Under the pieces are notes generated by a model. It was not told the origin of the DNA, ran no database searches, and saw only the letters and a list, made by a program, of their open reading frames with translations. Source: Nostoc sp. ATCC 53789 (GTDB taxonomy: Bacteria > Cyanobacteriota > Cyanobacteriia > Cyanobacteriales > Nostocaceae). From it: a stretch of 64,000 nt of DNA. This document shows, piece by piece, positions 35,074-44,890 of the stretch. Made by a program: the position numbers and the translations under genes. Position 1 is the first letter of the stretch; every line of letters begins with the position of its first letter. Location of the stretch: NCBI RefSeq assembly GCF_009873495.1, contig NZ_CP046705.1, forward strand, positions 186,001 through 250,000. Reading direction: 5' to 3'.

Positions 35074-35574
35074 TTGAAACAACATAACTTGCTAAAAAGA
35101 ATCGACCATATTTACCTGTCAGTATCTAATTTTTCTCAATCTGAGACATTCTACGACTTGGTAATGCGAGAACTCGGACAACACAAGGGCGATAAAGTTA
35201 TTGCTGAAGAACCACACGCTCATTACTTCGGCCCGCAATTTCAGTTAACGATTCAACCTGCAAGGTCAGCACAAAAACACGATCCTTATGCTCCTGGTTT
35301 GCATCATCTCTGCTTTCAGGTAGAGACAATGACTGACGTAGATTTATGCTTTAAGAAACTCAGATCAGTAGGAATCAATGTTAGCCAACCCAAACGATAT
35401 CCCGAATATCATCCTGAGTATTACGCAATATTTTTTGATGATCCAGACGGAATCAGATTGGAAATCGTCGCTAAAACATCTACTCGTCAAGCATTAGAGT
35501 TGCGGTGGGACGAATTGAAAGAATTTCTTAATCCTCTGCAAACATTGCCTAATACTGAGTTTCATAACGCCTAA
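35074..35574 (+). CDS. VOC-family (glyoxalase-like) protein
   Basis: 166 aa, TTG start at 35074. Two beta-alpha-beta-beta-beta modules: RIDHIYLSVSNFSQSETFYD and GLHHLCFQVETMTDVDLCFK. The metal-binding positions appear as H (IDHIYL), H (LHHLCF) and E (IRLEIV). VOC enzymes include glyoxalases, dioxygenases and resistance proteins; the substrate is unknown. It ends just before the broken HU gene, transcribed toward it. Confidence 0.83.
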   Translation: MKQHNLLKRIDHIYLSVSNFSQSETFYDLVMRELGQHKGDKVIAEEPHAHYFGPQFQLTIQPARSAQKHDPYAPGLHHLCFQVETMTDVDLCFKKLRSVGINVSQPKRYPEYHPEYYAIFFDDPDGIRLEIVAKTSTRQALELRWDELKEFLNPLQTLPNTEFHNA

Positions 35575-35842
35575 TAAAGTTTAGCGCCTACCATTACCCA
35601 CGCTGTCTGAAAAACAGCAATTGCTACAGCTTTATAGTGATCGCTCCCTAATAGTAAAGCAATTCATCTATGGCGCTACTTTTTCTTTAAACTGTTTCCC
35701 AGCAGAGAATGCAGGCACTTTAGTCGCTGGGATAGTCATTGGCTCATTGGTTTTCGGATTACGCCCTTCGCGTTCTGAGCGTTCGCGTCGCTCGAATGAC
35801 CCAAACCCGACGAGCGTTACCTTTTCACCATTAGCTACAGCC

Positions 35843-37527
35843 TAGGCTGTTGACTCTGTGCCTTTTTGGAGAGTAAAAGTTCATGCTGTTTCTGTGTCAT
35901 TAATTTGGGTTGAGTATAAAGTTTTTCTCTTTGAGAGCATAGACTGTCCAAAAACCTCCGCAAGCCACTCTTCGACATCGAAAAAACTAATAGATTCAAG
36001 TGCATTTTTCACAACGGTAGTCGTTAAATTCATAGTAGATAAACAAATGGTTAACAACATTTGCCCCATTTCTTTAATTGGACACCGAGCAGAAAATTGT
36101 TTATATTTTCCAAACAAAGATTCAATGATATCAGAAGTGGCTAAAAAAGTTTGTTTATCCTTAATTTGCGAACACTCATTAGTCACGTAATCAAATATCT
36201 GCTGTTGAAAATATTGGAGCGAATCATTCACCAAATCAGATTGATTTTGCTGAAAATATTGCAGAGTTTGAGAATTAAGTCCTAATTGTTTTAATTGGGT
36301 TTCTAGGCGGCGCGTCATTGTCACCATTTGATTCCAATGAATCAAGTCTGTTTCATAATCAGCTAACCATGCCAACTTCTCTACTATTTTTGAAAGAATC
36401 AGCTTATGTTCAATGTCTGGCATTAATTGAATCAGAGTCTCTACCGGAGAGTTTAATAACTTAATTGCCCAATTAGTCAGTCTTTCAACATTAAAATAGC
36501 GACATTGAGAACGTTGTGATGGAGGAGATAAAAAAGATAATTCTGTTTGCTGGAGTTTTTGCCTGCATCTGTGACATTTTTGCAGAAATGACTGATATCT
36601 ATCATTCGCATCTAACTTATATTTTAAAAGCAAAGCCATTGCATGAGTAACATCATGAGTGTAAATAATTTCTGGATGATTCTCTTGATATAGCTTGATT
36701 CCACGCGCTAAGTCACTACTATGATCTGCGACTATTTGTACTGGTACACCAACTAGCTCAGTTATTTTCTCTAGCTGATGAAGAATCATTTCTCCTTTTG
36801 TCGAACCCATAATTTCTAATCCTAATAGTTCGACATCTTCATGTGATAAAGCTCGTCTTTTAGAAACTACTTGTTCGCTCAAATGCTCCTGTGAAACTCC
36901 TAATACAACTAAAGCTTTTTGCTTTCCAAGTTCGAGTGTAAAATCAACAATAAATATCCAATCATCCCGATATTCTTTTTTTCTTGTCAATTCATATATC
37001 CCCATCCTCCCTAACCATTTTCTTATACAAGTAAAGCTTGGGGTTATCTTTGATTCAGAATTAAATAACTCGAATACTTTTTCTGCTGCTCTAAAACTGA
37101 TGCCACAGTCAATTAAAAGTTCTAAAGCTTGTTGAATCGTCTGAGCATCATAAGTATGTCCCTTGATACTTAGTTCATCACTATATTTGTTATCATCTAA
37201 GTTGATGTCCTCGCTAACATTTTCTTCTTTTTTTCACTGACTCCTCCTATTCTCTGCTCTTTTATCTCTGATTCTGCTGCCAGCGCTCTCTGTTTCCAAT
37301 ACTCTCGTGACGCAGTTAAATCTCGGACTTTTATTTCTAATGCTCTCACTTTTTTTTGTTTCTCTAACGCTTTTTCTCTCCAGCTATCTCGACCTTTCTG
37401 AAACAACCGTACTAATCTACTAACTGGGCTTTTAAACTCTTGCATTTGCTTTAACTTTTCTCGACTTCAACAACATCATTATTGCATGAAATAATTTTGC
37501 CTTAAAACCAACAAAGTCAACAGCCTA
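35843..37527 (-). mobile_element. Unclassified IS with 9-bp target duplication
   Basis: 1685 bp. Inverted ends TAGGCTGTTGACT. The duplication is GCTACAGCC on the + strand (35834-35842 and 37528-37536). It holds a two-frame transposase and is inserted in the second HU gene. IS family not assigned from memory. Confidence 0.88.
35881..37445 (-). CDS. Transposase of the unclassified IS, two frames
   Basis: Frame 1 (37197-37445) is a coiled-coil-like basic segment (REKALEKQKKVRALEIKVRD). Frame 2 (35881 to about 37225) is the catalytic part. A shift at AAAAAAAG/AAGAAAA near 37220 gives KEENVSEDINLDDN, then FRAAEKVFELFNSES. Candidate acidic catalytic residues are in WIFIVDFTLELG, VQIVADHSSDLARG and SDIIESLFGKYKQFS. 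The family is a diverged DDE type, and both parts look otherwise intact. Confidence 0.7.
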
Positions 37528-37637
37528 GCTACAGCCTCGGTAACAACTGACAAAAAAGCACTAATGATTTCATCAGCTTGCTTTTTTGTGATGTTGGTCT
37601 TTGATGCTACAGCATCCACTAGTTCGCCTTTGTTCAT

Positions 37638-38034
37638 AAATCACCCTGAAACATTGCCAGTATTGGAAATTTACTTTACCATTACTACCTTTTGTGAGGA
37701 TAGGGGGAAAAGGACTAACAATCAAGAGCATACGAAAATTAACAATGCACTGCTACTGCTGATTAGACAGTCCAACGCCATCACAAAACCGCACAGCTCC
37801 CTTGTTTCATCACCTTTGTCGCGTAGAATAAATGTGGGTATAGCCGAGCGCAACACCAAAGATATTTACAAAGAAAAAGTTTATGCGCTCCTTTGCTCCC
37901 GATTTGACAAGATCCAAACAGCATTGGTGATTGAAACTAACACATGAACTCTTTAATTTAATTAACGCCGACGCTTCACAAGCATGAATAGAGCGATCGC
38001 ACTTCGAGAGTTAAAAGATATCTTAAAAAGTAAT
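37638..38034. other. Intergenic region
   Basis: 397 bp between the broken HU gene and the accessory IF-3 gene. It carries the HU promoter side and one HIP1-type site near 37,993 (GCGATCGC). A + strand frame starting inside the HU gene is not called. Confidence 0.4.
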
Positions 38035-38517
38035 TTAGGCAGGAATGATTAAAGCAATTAGTGAACGCTTATCAAGTGATTGAACTTTTCCTACAGAGTT
38101 GAGATCAGTTACCACCCGGTCTAGTAGTTCTCCAGCTTGGTCACGATATTGATGTTCCCGACCTCGTAAACGAACAGCAAACTTTACCGAATCGCCTTTA
38201 CTCAACCACCCAACTGCTTGTTCAATGCGTAACTTATAATCAGCTACACCTATATTCAAACCAAACCGAACTTCTTTTACTACTGGTCTAGCACTTTGTG
38301 CCTGACGCTTTTTCTTTTGATACTGAAGCTTGCCATAATTCAAAATCTTTGCAACTGGAGCCTCTTTTCCTTCAGACACTAATACTAGGTCTAACTCTAG
38401 GCTTTCGGCTAGCTGTAATGCTTCATTGATATCGGTCAAACCACGATTATTATTCTCATGGTCAATCAAGAAAACTTGGGGTGACTTGATTTGCGAGTTT
38501 ATTAGTTGTTTTGGAAT
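38035..38517 (-). CDS. infC: Accessory translation initiation factor IF-3 with non-ATG start
   Basis: About 160 aa. The homologous frame runs back to 38517: (M)PKQLINSQIKSPQVFLID, then HENNNRGLTDINEALQLAES, the IF-3 N domain; VKEVRFGLNIGVADYKLRIE, then VGWLSKGDSVKFAVRLRGRE, the C domain that binds the 30S platform. The nearest ATG (38469) would cut the first 16 residues of the N domain. No ATG, GTG or TTG exists upstream in frame. ATT 38517 and ATC 38523 are the candidates, and GGGAG lies 9 nt before the ATC. AUU/AUC starts are the known autoregulatory signature of infC. The sequence is diverged from the housekeeping IF-3. Confidence 0.82.
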   Translation of the reverse strand: MPKQLINSQIKSPQVFLIDHENNNRGLTDINEALQLAESLELDLVLVSEGKEAPVAKILNYGKLQYQKKKRQAQSARPVVKEVRFGLNIGVADYKLRIEQAVGWLSKGDSVKFAVRLRGREHQYRDQAGELLDRVVTDLNSVGKVQSLDKRSLIALIIPA

Positions 38518-38793
38518 TGCGATAACGTTTGACTCCCATATATTACAAATCTATAGAGTGTTACCCATGCCAACTATTAACAGCCTTGTTGTATAAATTT
38601 ATCGTAACCTAATCCTTTGCTCCTCTTTTTTACAGAACCTGCATAATATGAGCGCTTCTATTAGGAATTTTCTATATGCTTTGGCATTGATTCATCCTAT
38701 TGTCACCTTTTAAGAGGAACTTGTGTGAAGCTGTAAGAGAATGAAGAATCAAATTTTCTTCTCTAATCAGTTTTAACTTACATAATTGTGAAT

Positions 38794-38982
38794 ATGCCTT
38801 CGATTTCCTACAACCGCACCGATAGCCAGCAACCGCAAAGCATTACCGTTGAAGGTTATGTTGTCCGTCCTGGATTACACATTCTCACTTACGAGCAACT
38901 CAAGTTGCTACGGGAGCAAACACAACATCATTCTCAGCTTGAACATTTAGTTAGCCAAGGTGTGATTAAGTTGACTGGTTAA
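38794..38982 (+). CDS. Small hypothetical protein
   Basis: 62 aa from ATG 38794 (MPSISYNRTDSQQPQSITVE; an in-frame GTG lies two codons upstream). A beta-like N half with GYVVRPGLHILTYEQLKLLR and a helical C half. No family recognised. Convergent with the gene at 39003. Confidence 0.45.
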   Translation: MPSISYNRTDSQQPQSITVEGYVVRPGLHILTYEQLKLLREQTQHHSQLEHLVSQGVIKLTG

Positions 38983-39002
38983 TAGTCGCCAGCACAAAAA
39001 TT

Positions 39003-39509
39003 CTAACTCGCTACATCTAATTCCACAGTTGCTGGCTGTTGTTCTTCCTTTACAGCACCCAGTGACTCAATAAAAGCGTCAATTGCCTTGGCTGCTGACT
39101 GCTTACCTGTTTTCAATTTAGAAAGGATATTTTCGCGTATTGCTGAATAATCTGGTAAGACTTGCTGCTCAACGGAAACAGCCTCTTGTGTTTGTAGGGC
39201 AACTTCACCCGAACCCTTCTCTATTAAGCCTTTTATCTGAGCGATCGCTTGGGCTAATTCCTGCCTAATCACCTGTTTTATCTCTTCCCCATCAGGTGTA
39301 GACGCAGCTAAAGCATTAACTTCTTGCTTAACTATTTCCTTAATCTCATCACCATTAGATAACGCTAGCCCAGCTTTTGTCTGACCCAGGATTCCCTGAA
39401 GCAATCTTGTAGCTGTGTGATTTAATGACTCATTTTCCGAAATCTGCATTGCCGATAAAGCTTTGACTTCTGCATCAGTTAGCCCAATAGAAATTGTCAC
39501 CTTAGCCAT
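39003..39509 (-). CDS. Hypothetical protein with internal repeat
   Basis: 168 aa, acidic. MAKVTISIGLTDAEVKALSA at the start resembles a ribbon-helix-helix-like strand and helix. Two similar segments follow (GDEIKEIVKQEVNALAAS and GEEIKQVIRQELAQAIAQ), then a helical tail with ILSKLKTGKQSAAKAIDAFI. Probably a soluble helical plasmid protein. Function unknown. Confidence 0.55.
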   Translation of the reverse strand: MAKVTISIGLTDAEVKALSAMQISENESLNHTATRLLQGILGQTKAGLALSNGDEIKEIVKQEVNALAASTPDGEEIKQVIRQELAQAIAQIKGLIEKGSGEVALQTQEAVSVEQQVLPDYSAIRENILSKLKTGKQSAAKAIDAFIESLGAVKEEQQPATVELDVAS

Positions 39510-39904
39510 ACTTTTGATACCTGTAAATATTAATCTCGTGCATTGCTAGTTCTGTGTTTCACCGTCTGTATAAACAACTTATCAACGGCGTAATTATTAA
39601 ACTTTGCTCTGTGAGCAACTTCTACCTCGATTTTTTAATCTAGCTTCAACTTAATCAAGTTGCATTACTTCAATTCTACCGCACTCCTAGCTGAACATTT
39701 ATCAGCTAGGGGGTACATCTGCATCCATTTAAACTATTGATTTTTAAATGTTGTCTTACTTCTAATACCCTTGCAGTTTTACACTCTGTAAAGTGTGTTG
39801 TTTCAATACCTGCTTTCCATCATCGCTAGCCCTGCGATATTACCAATTCGACAGTAAAGAAAATTATTGGTACAAATGTATTATATATGAGAGTAAGTTG
39901 AGCT

Positions 39905-39982
39905 ATGCACCTTTTGTGGTTTCGTCGAGATTTGCGTTTAACTGATAACGAAATTGTCACCTCTTCATCTCACCCTGAATAA
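39905..39982 (+). pseudogene. Photolyase/cryptochrome N-terminal fragment
   Basis: ATG 39905 encodes MHLLWFRRDLRLTDNEIV and stops after eight more codons. HLLWFRRDLRLTDN is the strongly conserved start of DNA photolyases. The rest of the gene is absent, so this is a dead 5' stub. Confidence 0.6.
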
Positions 39983-40360
39983 ACTGTTAGTGTTTTTGGG
40001 GTATCTGCGATCGCAATTCCAACTCCCCAACCCAAAAACACAGCAGTAATTGCACCAGAGATTTGCCGCATTTGATGTGAAATTATTAATTAGCCTCGGA
40101 TTCCAGATTCAGAATTACAGGTCAATTCATCTGACCAATTTTTGTCAATATTAATCACCTGTAAAGGATTAACCCTTGATTTTGGTAAGGATAGGTTACG
40201 CCGAAGTACTGTGCAAGTTAAATTTAGAACATCCAAAGGTTAAGAAAACTTGCTTATATCTTTTACTCAGCACCATTGACCATTGATGGGCAAGAAACAA
40301 GGTCTTTGAGTAAGCTGTTACGCAAATAAGATTGCATATCAACTGGTGAGGTTGTCCTTT

Positions 40361-40403
40361 GTCATTAGTCATTTGTCCTTGCTAAACACAAATGACTAAT
40401 GAC
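40361..40403. repeat. Perfect 16-bp inverted repeat
   Basis: GTCATTAGTCATTTGT pairs with ACAAATGACTAATGAC around an 11-nt loop. It is built of the TCATTAG heptamer found in Nostoc short tandem repeats. Role unknown. Confidence 0.8.
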
Positions 40404-40498
40404 GGTCTACACGGGGTTTGTGCAATATGTAGGCGCGTTAACTTAATTTAAGGTGAGTTCGGCAAACCTCTCACTGCCTGAAGTAAAGTTCAAATCTG

Positions 40499-40521
40499 TC
40501 CCTCTCCGGCTCGGAGAGGGA
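40499..40521. terminator. GC-rich hairpin downstream of the porin gene
   Basis: TCCCTCTCC and GGAGAGGGA pair around GGCTC, about 60 bp past the porin stop on the minus strand. There is no T-run on the porin side, so it could be a weak terminator or simply a dispersed Nostoc repeat. Confidence 0.4.
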
Positions 40522-40583
40522 CGATTTTGCGTAGTAAAATCAGGGAGAGGTATTTGTGATTGAGCTTCAGCAAAGACTTTGGG

Positions 40584-42224
40584 TTAGAAAGTAAAAGTAG
40601 TACGTACTACTCCCACATAGATATTAGAGTTGTTGCTATTACCTTCAGGATTCAAGATGGTGATTAATCCTGGTGTAATAGCAATGTTGTCATTCAGCTT
40701 ATATCTATAGAAAGCCTCTAAATGATAGGAGATATTATCGTCTTGGCGACGATTATTACCATTGACGAATTGATTGTCAGCAACGTAAGGCGGTACACCA
40801 AACACAATACCGCCAAAATTTCCTTCCCTACCCAAATCAGGGAAGCCTAGCTGAATGGCCCAGTTCCAAATTTCTGCATTACTCCTAGCAACGGCTGTAT
40901 TCTCAGCTTGGGCATTGGCGTAGCTGCCCCAAGCAGTGATAGTAAACTTAGGACTAAGTTTGTAATTTCCAGTCACACTATAGTTATTTACAGAAGTTCG
41001 CGCCCCGTTGAATGGGTTGTTGGCAAAACCAGTACCAGTGCTACCAGTAACTCCGCTACCATCAGTATAATAGGCGTTGACATAAGTAAAAGCCAAACTT
41101 AATTCTGAGGTTGGTTGGAAGGTCAGTTGACCTAATGCAGAGTAACTACCATTAAAAATGCCTCTACCGTTAGCGGGGTCATTACCAACACCCGATGGCA
41201 CAACGTAACCAGCAGTTAAGGTGAGAGCATCATTGAACTTTTGATTAATGATGATACCTGGCCCTTCTGCTGCTCGATAAATTGGGTTATAACGCCCAAA
41301 ACGAGATAGCGCACCTGAACCACTAGAATCGAAGTTCCGACTGAGAACAGGTACTTCATCAATGTATTCCAACCCTTCAGTTGCGATGTTGAAGGTTGTG
41401 GAGTTGCCTACAGGGAAACGGTAAAACAGAGCTGATACACTGACATTGTTGGATTCATTGCCATCAAACCCTAAACGAGTTTGGTTAGTACCAGTCACTG
41501 CTGTATTGAATGAAGTGATGTTTCTCGCTTGTAACCTAACTCTGAGGCGGTCTTTACCAGTAAAGCTACTATCAAAGTTTAACCGGACGCGATCGGCAAA
41601 AATCACATTTTCATTGAGTTCTGGTCTGGTATCACCACGATTTTGAGCATCGGTGTTGATTGCTCTATCGGAGCCAAATGCACCAGCCAGTGCAAAAATT
41701 GCTTCTCCTCGTAGTTGAGTAGTTGTGGAGAATTGTTGCGACTCTAAGGTGGCGGTACGAGCTTCTAGAGCATCTACTTGACCTCGCACAGTTTGCAACT
41801 CAGCAGTATACTCTTCTTGCAGCTTTTGCAGCGTTGCTAGGTCTTCTTTTTTCACCAGATCAACCGTACTAGTAGCTATCAGTTGATTTATTTGATCTAA
41901 ACAAGCATTCAAACCAGCAGCAAACTCATAGCGAGTCAAGGCACGATTACCCCGATAAGTTTGGTTAGGATAACCTGCAATGCAGCCGTATCGCTCAACC
42001 AGGGATTGCAAAGCCTGGAAAGCCCAGTCTGTAGGTTTGACATCAGAAAGCTGTGAAACTGAAGTTACTTGTCTGATATTCTCAGCACTGCTAAAACTGG
42101 ACGGTTGATTTCTTGCAGGTGCTTGATTTAAAGGTACTTCAGAACTCATCGCTGGTACTGCAACTATAAATAAGCCTAAAATCGCTGGACTATATAACAA
42201 AGAATTCAACCAAAACTTTTGCAC
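40584..42224 (-). CDS. SLH-domain OprB-type porin
   Basis: 546 aa. Signal peptide MQKFWLNSLLYSPAILGLFI with cleavage near AMS. An SLH domain follows (TDWAFQALQSLVERYGCIAG, YPNQTYRGNRALTRYEFAAG), which anchors to the cell wall. After a coiled-coil (KLQEEYTAELQTVRGQVDAL), an OprB/carbohydrate-selective porin barrel ends in the Phe-terminal strand GVVRTTFTF, the signature of outer-membrane insertion. This is the typical cyanobacterial major porin family. Its place next to the phosphonate locus suggests, but does not prove, a role in uptake of the substrate across the outer membrane. Confidence 0.9.
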   Translation of the reverse strand: MQKFWLNSLLYSPAILGLFIVAVPAMSSEVPLNQAPARNQPSSFSSAENIRQVTSVSQLSDVKPTDWAFQALQSLVERYGCIAGYPNQTYRGNRALTRYEFAAGLNACLDQINQLIATSTVDLVKKEDLATLQKLQEEYTAELQTVRGQVDALEARTATLESQQFSTTTQLRGEAIFALAGAFGSDRAINTDAQNRGDTRPELNENVIFADRVRLNFDSSFTGKDRLRVRLQARNITSFNTAVTGTNQTRLGFDGNESNNVSVSALFYRFPVGNSTTFNIATEGLEYIDEVPVLSRNFDSSGSGALSRFGRYNPIYRAAEGPGIIINQKFNDALTLTAGYVVPSGVGNDPANGRGIFNGSYSALGQLTFQPTSELSLAFTYVNAYYTDGSGVTGSTGTGFANNPFNGARTSVNNYSVTGNYKLSPKFTITAWGSYANAQAENTAVARSNAEIWNWAIQLGFPDLGREGNFGGIVFGVPPYVADNQFVNGNNRRQDDNISYHLEAFYRYKLNDNIAITPGLITILNPEGNSNNSNIYVGVVRTTFTF

Positions 42225-43022
42225 GAATGTACCTCACACGTAATAGAAATTAGTGAAAGATCAAAAAAATTTAACATTGAAATTTCTGCTAATTGGTAAA
42301 TCACAAATACTAGCAAGATTTAAATATTTTGTGAATTTAGCCTTTGTTTCAGAAATATTAATGTTACACAGGAAAAAGTTAATTTTTTTATAATATAAAT
42401 TTTCCAAATCAACTTTAAGAATATCAAAGCACAACTAAGTACCACAATTTAGAGATTGTTTTGAAATAAAGACAATTGTCATTTGTTTACCTATTCTTAA
42501 CTAAATAGATATTGGTATGTTAAAGATTATCTGTACTTTTTAAGTCAACAATAACAAATATTTAAGATCAAGCTAATAACATATTGTTAAAGTTTTGTAG
42601 AGTAAAAATCTTATTTCCTTGGGCTTATGAATTAACAGCAAATATCAAATATAGATGATTTGAAAAACCACATCTGTGATAGAGGCAATCCATGAATTGC
42701 CTCTATAAAAAGCCAAAGAGGTATACAGTATAAGCATTTTATTGATTTGAAATGGGTGGTTTATTTACGCCGTCCTCTACTAAACTCCTAGCGAGTTAAT
42801 TATATTTTTCCAAAAAATTAGTTTTTTCTTAATTAAATTTTAATTAAAATATGTAAGATAGTCTATCTATTATAAGCTTTATATTATATTGGTATACATC
42901 CACAATTGGCTCACTCATTAGATTGATAATTAAAAAATTAAATCATAAGTTATCCTTTTCTTAATTATTTCTTAATTAAAAAACCTTATTAATATTAATT
43001 AGAGATATCTAAATGTCAAAAA
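42225..43022. promoter_or_regulatory. Upstream region of phnC
   Basis: 798 bp, strongly AT rich, containing the divergent porin and phnC promoters. Two groups of TTAATTA-type 8-mers spaced 11 bp lie at 42828-42846 and 42960-42989 (separate entry). No gene. Confidence 0.5.
42960..42989 (+). promoter_or_regulatory. Candidate Pho box upstream of phnC
   Basis: CTTAATTA (42960), CTTAATTA (42971) and AACCTTAT (42982) are spaced 11 bp, the tandem 8-mer/3-bp layout of cyanobacterial Pho boxes (consensus CTTAACCT). The sequence match is only partial. A similar pair lies at 42828-42846. It would tie the locus to phosphate starvation through SphR/PhoB. Confidence 0.35.
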
Positions 43023-43820
43023 ATGGCAAGTACAGTGGCTATCGAAGTTAGTAATCTCTCGAAGACTTTCAAAGGTAAGACAGCGCTTAAAAACGTATCT
43101 TGCACAATTAATGAGGGAGAACTGGTTGCGCTTATAGGTGCATCTGGCTCAGGCAAATCTACTCTGTTACGGCATATTAATGGCTTGCACATTGGAGACG
43201 GAGGAACAGTTTATATTTTTGCTTCAGTCCTACAGAGTAGTGGGAAAGTTCACTCTAAAATTAGGTCTTTACGAAGCCAGATAGGTTGTATATTTCAACA
43301 GTTTAATTTAGTCAATCGGCTAACAGTTATCGAAAATGTTCTTGTTGGTAACTTAGCAAGATTGTCTATTTTTCGCTCAATATTACATTTATTTACCAAA
43401 GAAGAAAAAGTTCAAGCTCTTGCTGCATTAGAGCGGGTAGGCATTCTTGAACACGCTTATAAACGGGCATCTATGCTTTCTGGAGGGCAACAACAACGAG
43501 TTGCGATCGCTCGTTGTTTAGTGCAAGGAGCGAAAATTATCCTCGCAGACGAACCAATCGCCTCTCTAGATCCTGAATCGGCGCGTAAAGTTATGGAATT
43601 GCTCGTGCAGCTAAATCGCCAAAGCGGAATTACTGTAGTCGCTTCGTTACATCAGGTTCAAATGGTGCGTAGTTACTTTGATCGAGCGATCGCTCTCAAA
43701 GATGGAGAAGTGATGTTTGATGGTGCAACCACAGAGATGAATGATCACAAGCTCAATGAACTTTATGGCACAGCTGCCGAAGAACTCATTATGAGAGGGC
43801 ACGGTGAACTGGTAGTGTAA
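43023..43820 (+). CDS. phnC: Phosphonate ABC transporter ATP-binding protein
   Basis: 265 aa. Walker A is GASGSGKSTLL, Q-loop FQQFNLVNR, signature LSGGQQQRVAIARCLVQG, Walker B IILADEPIASLDPE, and the H-loop in VVASLHQVQMV. It powers uptake of phosphonates with PhnD (binding) and PhnE (permease), the next two genes on the same strand. ATG 43023. The PhnC subfamily is supported by the co-oriented phnD and phnE and the C-P lyase genes downstream. Confidence 0.93.
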   Translation: MASTVAIEVSNLSKTFKGKTALKNVSCTINEGELVALIGASGSGKSTLLRHINGLHIGDGGTVYIFASVLQSSGKVHSKIRSLRSQIGCIFQQFNLVNRLTVIENVLVGNLARLSIFRSILHLFTKEEKVQALAALERVGILEHAYKRASMLSGGQQQRVAIARCLVQGAKIILADEPIASLDPESARKVMELLVQLNRQSGITVVASLHQVQMVRSYFDRAIALKDGEVMFDGATTEMNDHKLNELYGTAAEELIMRGHGELVV

Positions 43821-43864
43821 CCCCAAAATACAGAATTTTTACTTAATATCTCACAACTAAACTT

Positions 43865-44866
43865 ATGGACAGAAGGTTATTTATTCAGCAGGCTTCTTTG
43901 TTTACTCTAACTTTGGCAAGTGCCAAGATACTTTCAGCTTGTACTTCTAATGCTGATAATAGTACCGCAGCGATTAAAGAAATTAACTTTGGTGTTCTGT
44001 CTACAGAATCTCAAGCTAATCAAAAACCAATTTGGGAACCTTTTGCTGCTGCTATGTCTCAGGAAATTGGGATTACCATTAAACCCTTCTATGTTACACA
44101 GTATGCAGCAGTCATAGAAGCTATGCGATTTGGTAAAGTTCAAGCAGCTTGGTTAGGTGGTAAATCTTATATTGAAGCAGCAAAAATTGCTGATGCAGAA
44201 GCTTTTGCTCAAGTTGTGAGTGCAGATGGCACTAGAGGCTACTATTCTCATTTAATTACTAATAAAGATAATCCCATCACTGCGGAAGCTATAGCAGTAG
44301 GTGGCGATAAATATGTGATCAAAAATGCAGCCAAGCTCACCTTTGCCTTTAATGAGCCTAATTCTACCTCTGGGTTTTTAGTTCCCAGTTACTATATTTT
44401 TACTAAAAATAATGTTGACCCTAAGAAAGCTTTTAAACGCTTGATTTTTGCTGGTAATCATGAAGCTTGCGCTCTAGCTGTAGCTAATAAACAGGTAGAT
44501 GTAGCTACCGTCAGTAGTGAAGCATTAAGTCGTCTAGAAAGTACTAATCCTACAGCCAGGCAGAAGATTGAAATTATTTGGAAATCACCTATAATTCCCA
44601 GCGATCCAATTGTTTACCGTCGGGATTTATCTGATGATATCAAAAAGAAATTGCAAAACTTTTTCTATAACTACAAAGATGCTAAAGTTTTAGGACAATT
44701 TAAAATTTCTGGTTTTGTACAGGCTGAAGATAAAAATTGGCATACAATTCGAGAACTAGAAATTGCTAAAAAAATCCAAGAGACTCAAGCCAAAGAAAAT
44801 CTTAGTGAGCAAGAAAAACAGCAAACAATAGCAGAATTAAACCAGCAACTCAAAGGGATTAAATAA
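43865..44866 (+). CDS. phnD: Phosphonate-binding lipoprotein
   Basis: 333 aa. It begins MDRRLFIQQASLFTLTLASA with a lipobox (KILSAC), so it is a lipid-anchored periplasmic receptor. The PhnD pattern follows: INFGVLSTESQANQKPIWEP, GKVQAAWLGGKSYIEA, EPNSTSGFLVPSYYIF and VDVATVSSEALSR, matching residues that line the phosphonate site. The C-terminal tail is helical and charged. 44 bp after phnC, 24 bp before phnE. Confidence 0.93.
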   Translation: MDRRLFIQQASLFTLTLASAKILSACTSNADNSTAAIKEINFGVLSTESQANQKPIWEPFAAAMSQEIGITIKPFYVTQYAAVIEAMRFGKVQAAWLGGKSYIEAAKIADAEAFAQVVSADGTRGYYSHLITNKDNPITAEAIAVGGDKYVIKNAAKLTFAFNEPNSTSGFLVPSYYIFTKNNVDPKKAFKRLIFAGNHEACALAVANKQVDVATVSSEALSRLESTNPTARQKIEIIWKSPIIPSDPIVYRRDLSDDIKKKLQNFFYNYKDAKVLGQFKISGFVQAEDKNWHTIRELEIAKKIQETQAKENLSEQEKQQTIAELNQQLKGIK

Positions 44867-44890
44867 AATTAGATTTATAGGTAGTAAAAA

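Larger units (their letters stand above)
35668..37637 (-). pseudogene. HU gene (second copy) interrupted by an IS
   Basis: The pieces are 37528-37637 (MNKGELVDAVASKTNITKKQ ... VTEAVA) and 35668-35842 (ANGEKVTLVGFGSFERRERS ... FKEKVAP). Removing the IS and one GGCTGTAGC copy restores TEAVANGEKV in frame. This copy has the normal FERRERSEREGRNP arm, unlike the HU gene at 8295. As it stands it encodes only the N-terminal third. Confidence 0.9.
39510..40583. other. Intergenic region with gene remnants and hairpins
   Basis: 1074 bp. It holds a photolyase N-terminal stub (separate entry), a minus-strand frame at about 39970-40090 (MRQISGAITAVFLGWGVGIA) that may be the last part of a LysE-type exporter, and two hairpins at 40361-40403 and 40499-40521. 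No complete gene. Confidence 0.5.

Noticed and set aside
35621..35845. 74-codon + strand frame
   Set aside because: It is opposite the 3' part of the broken HU gene, which is the real coding content.
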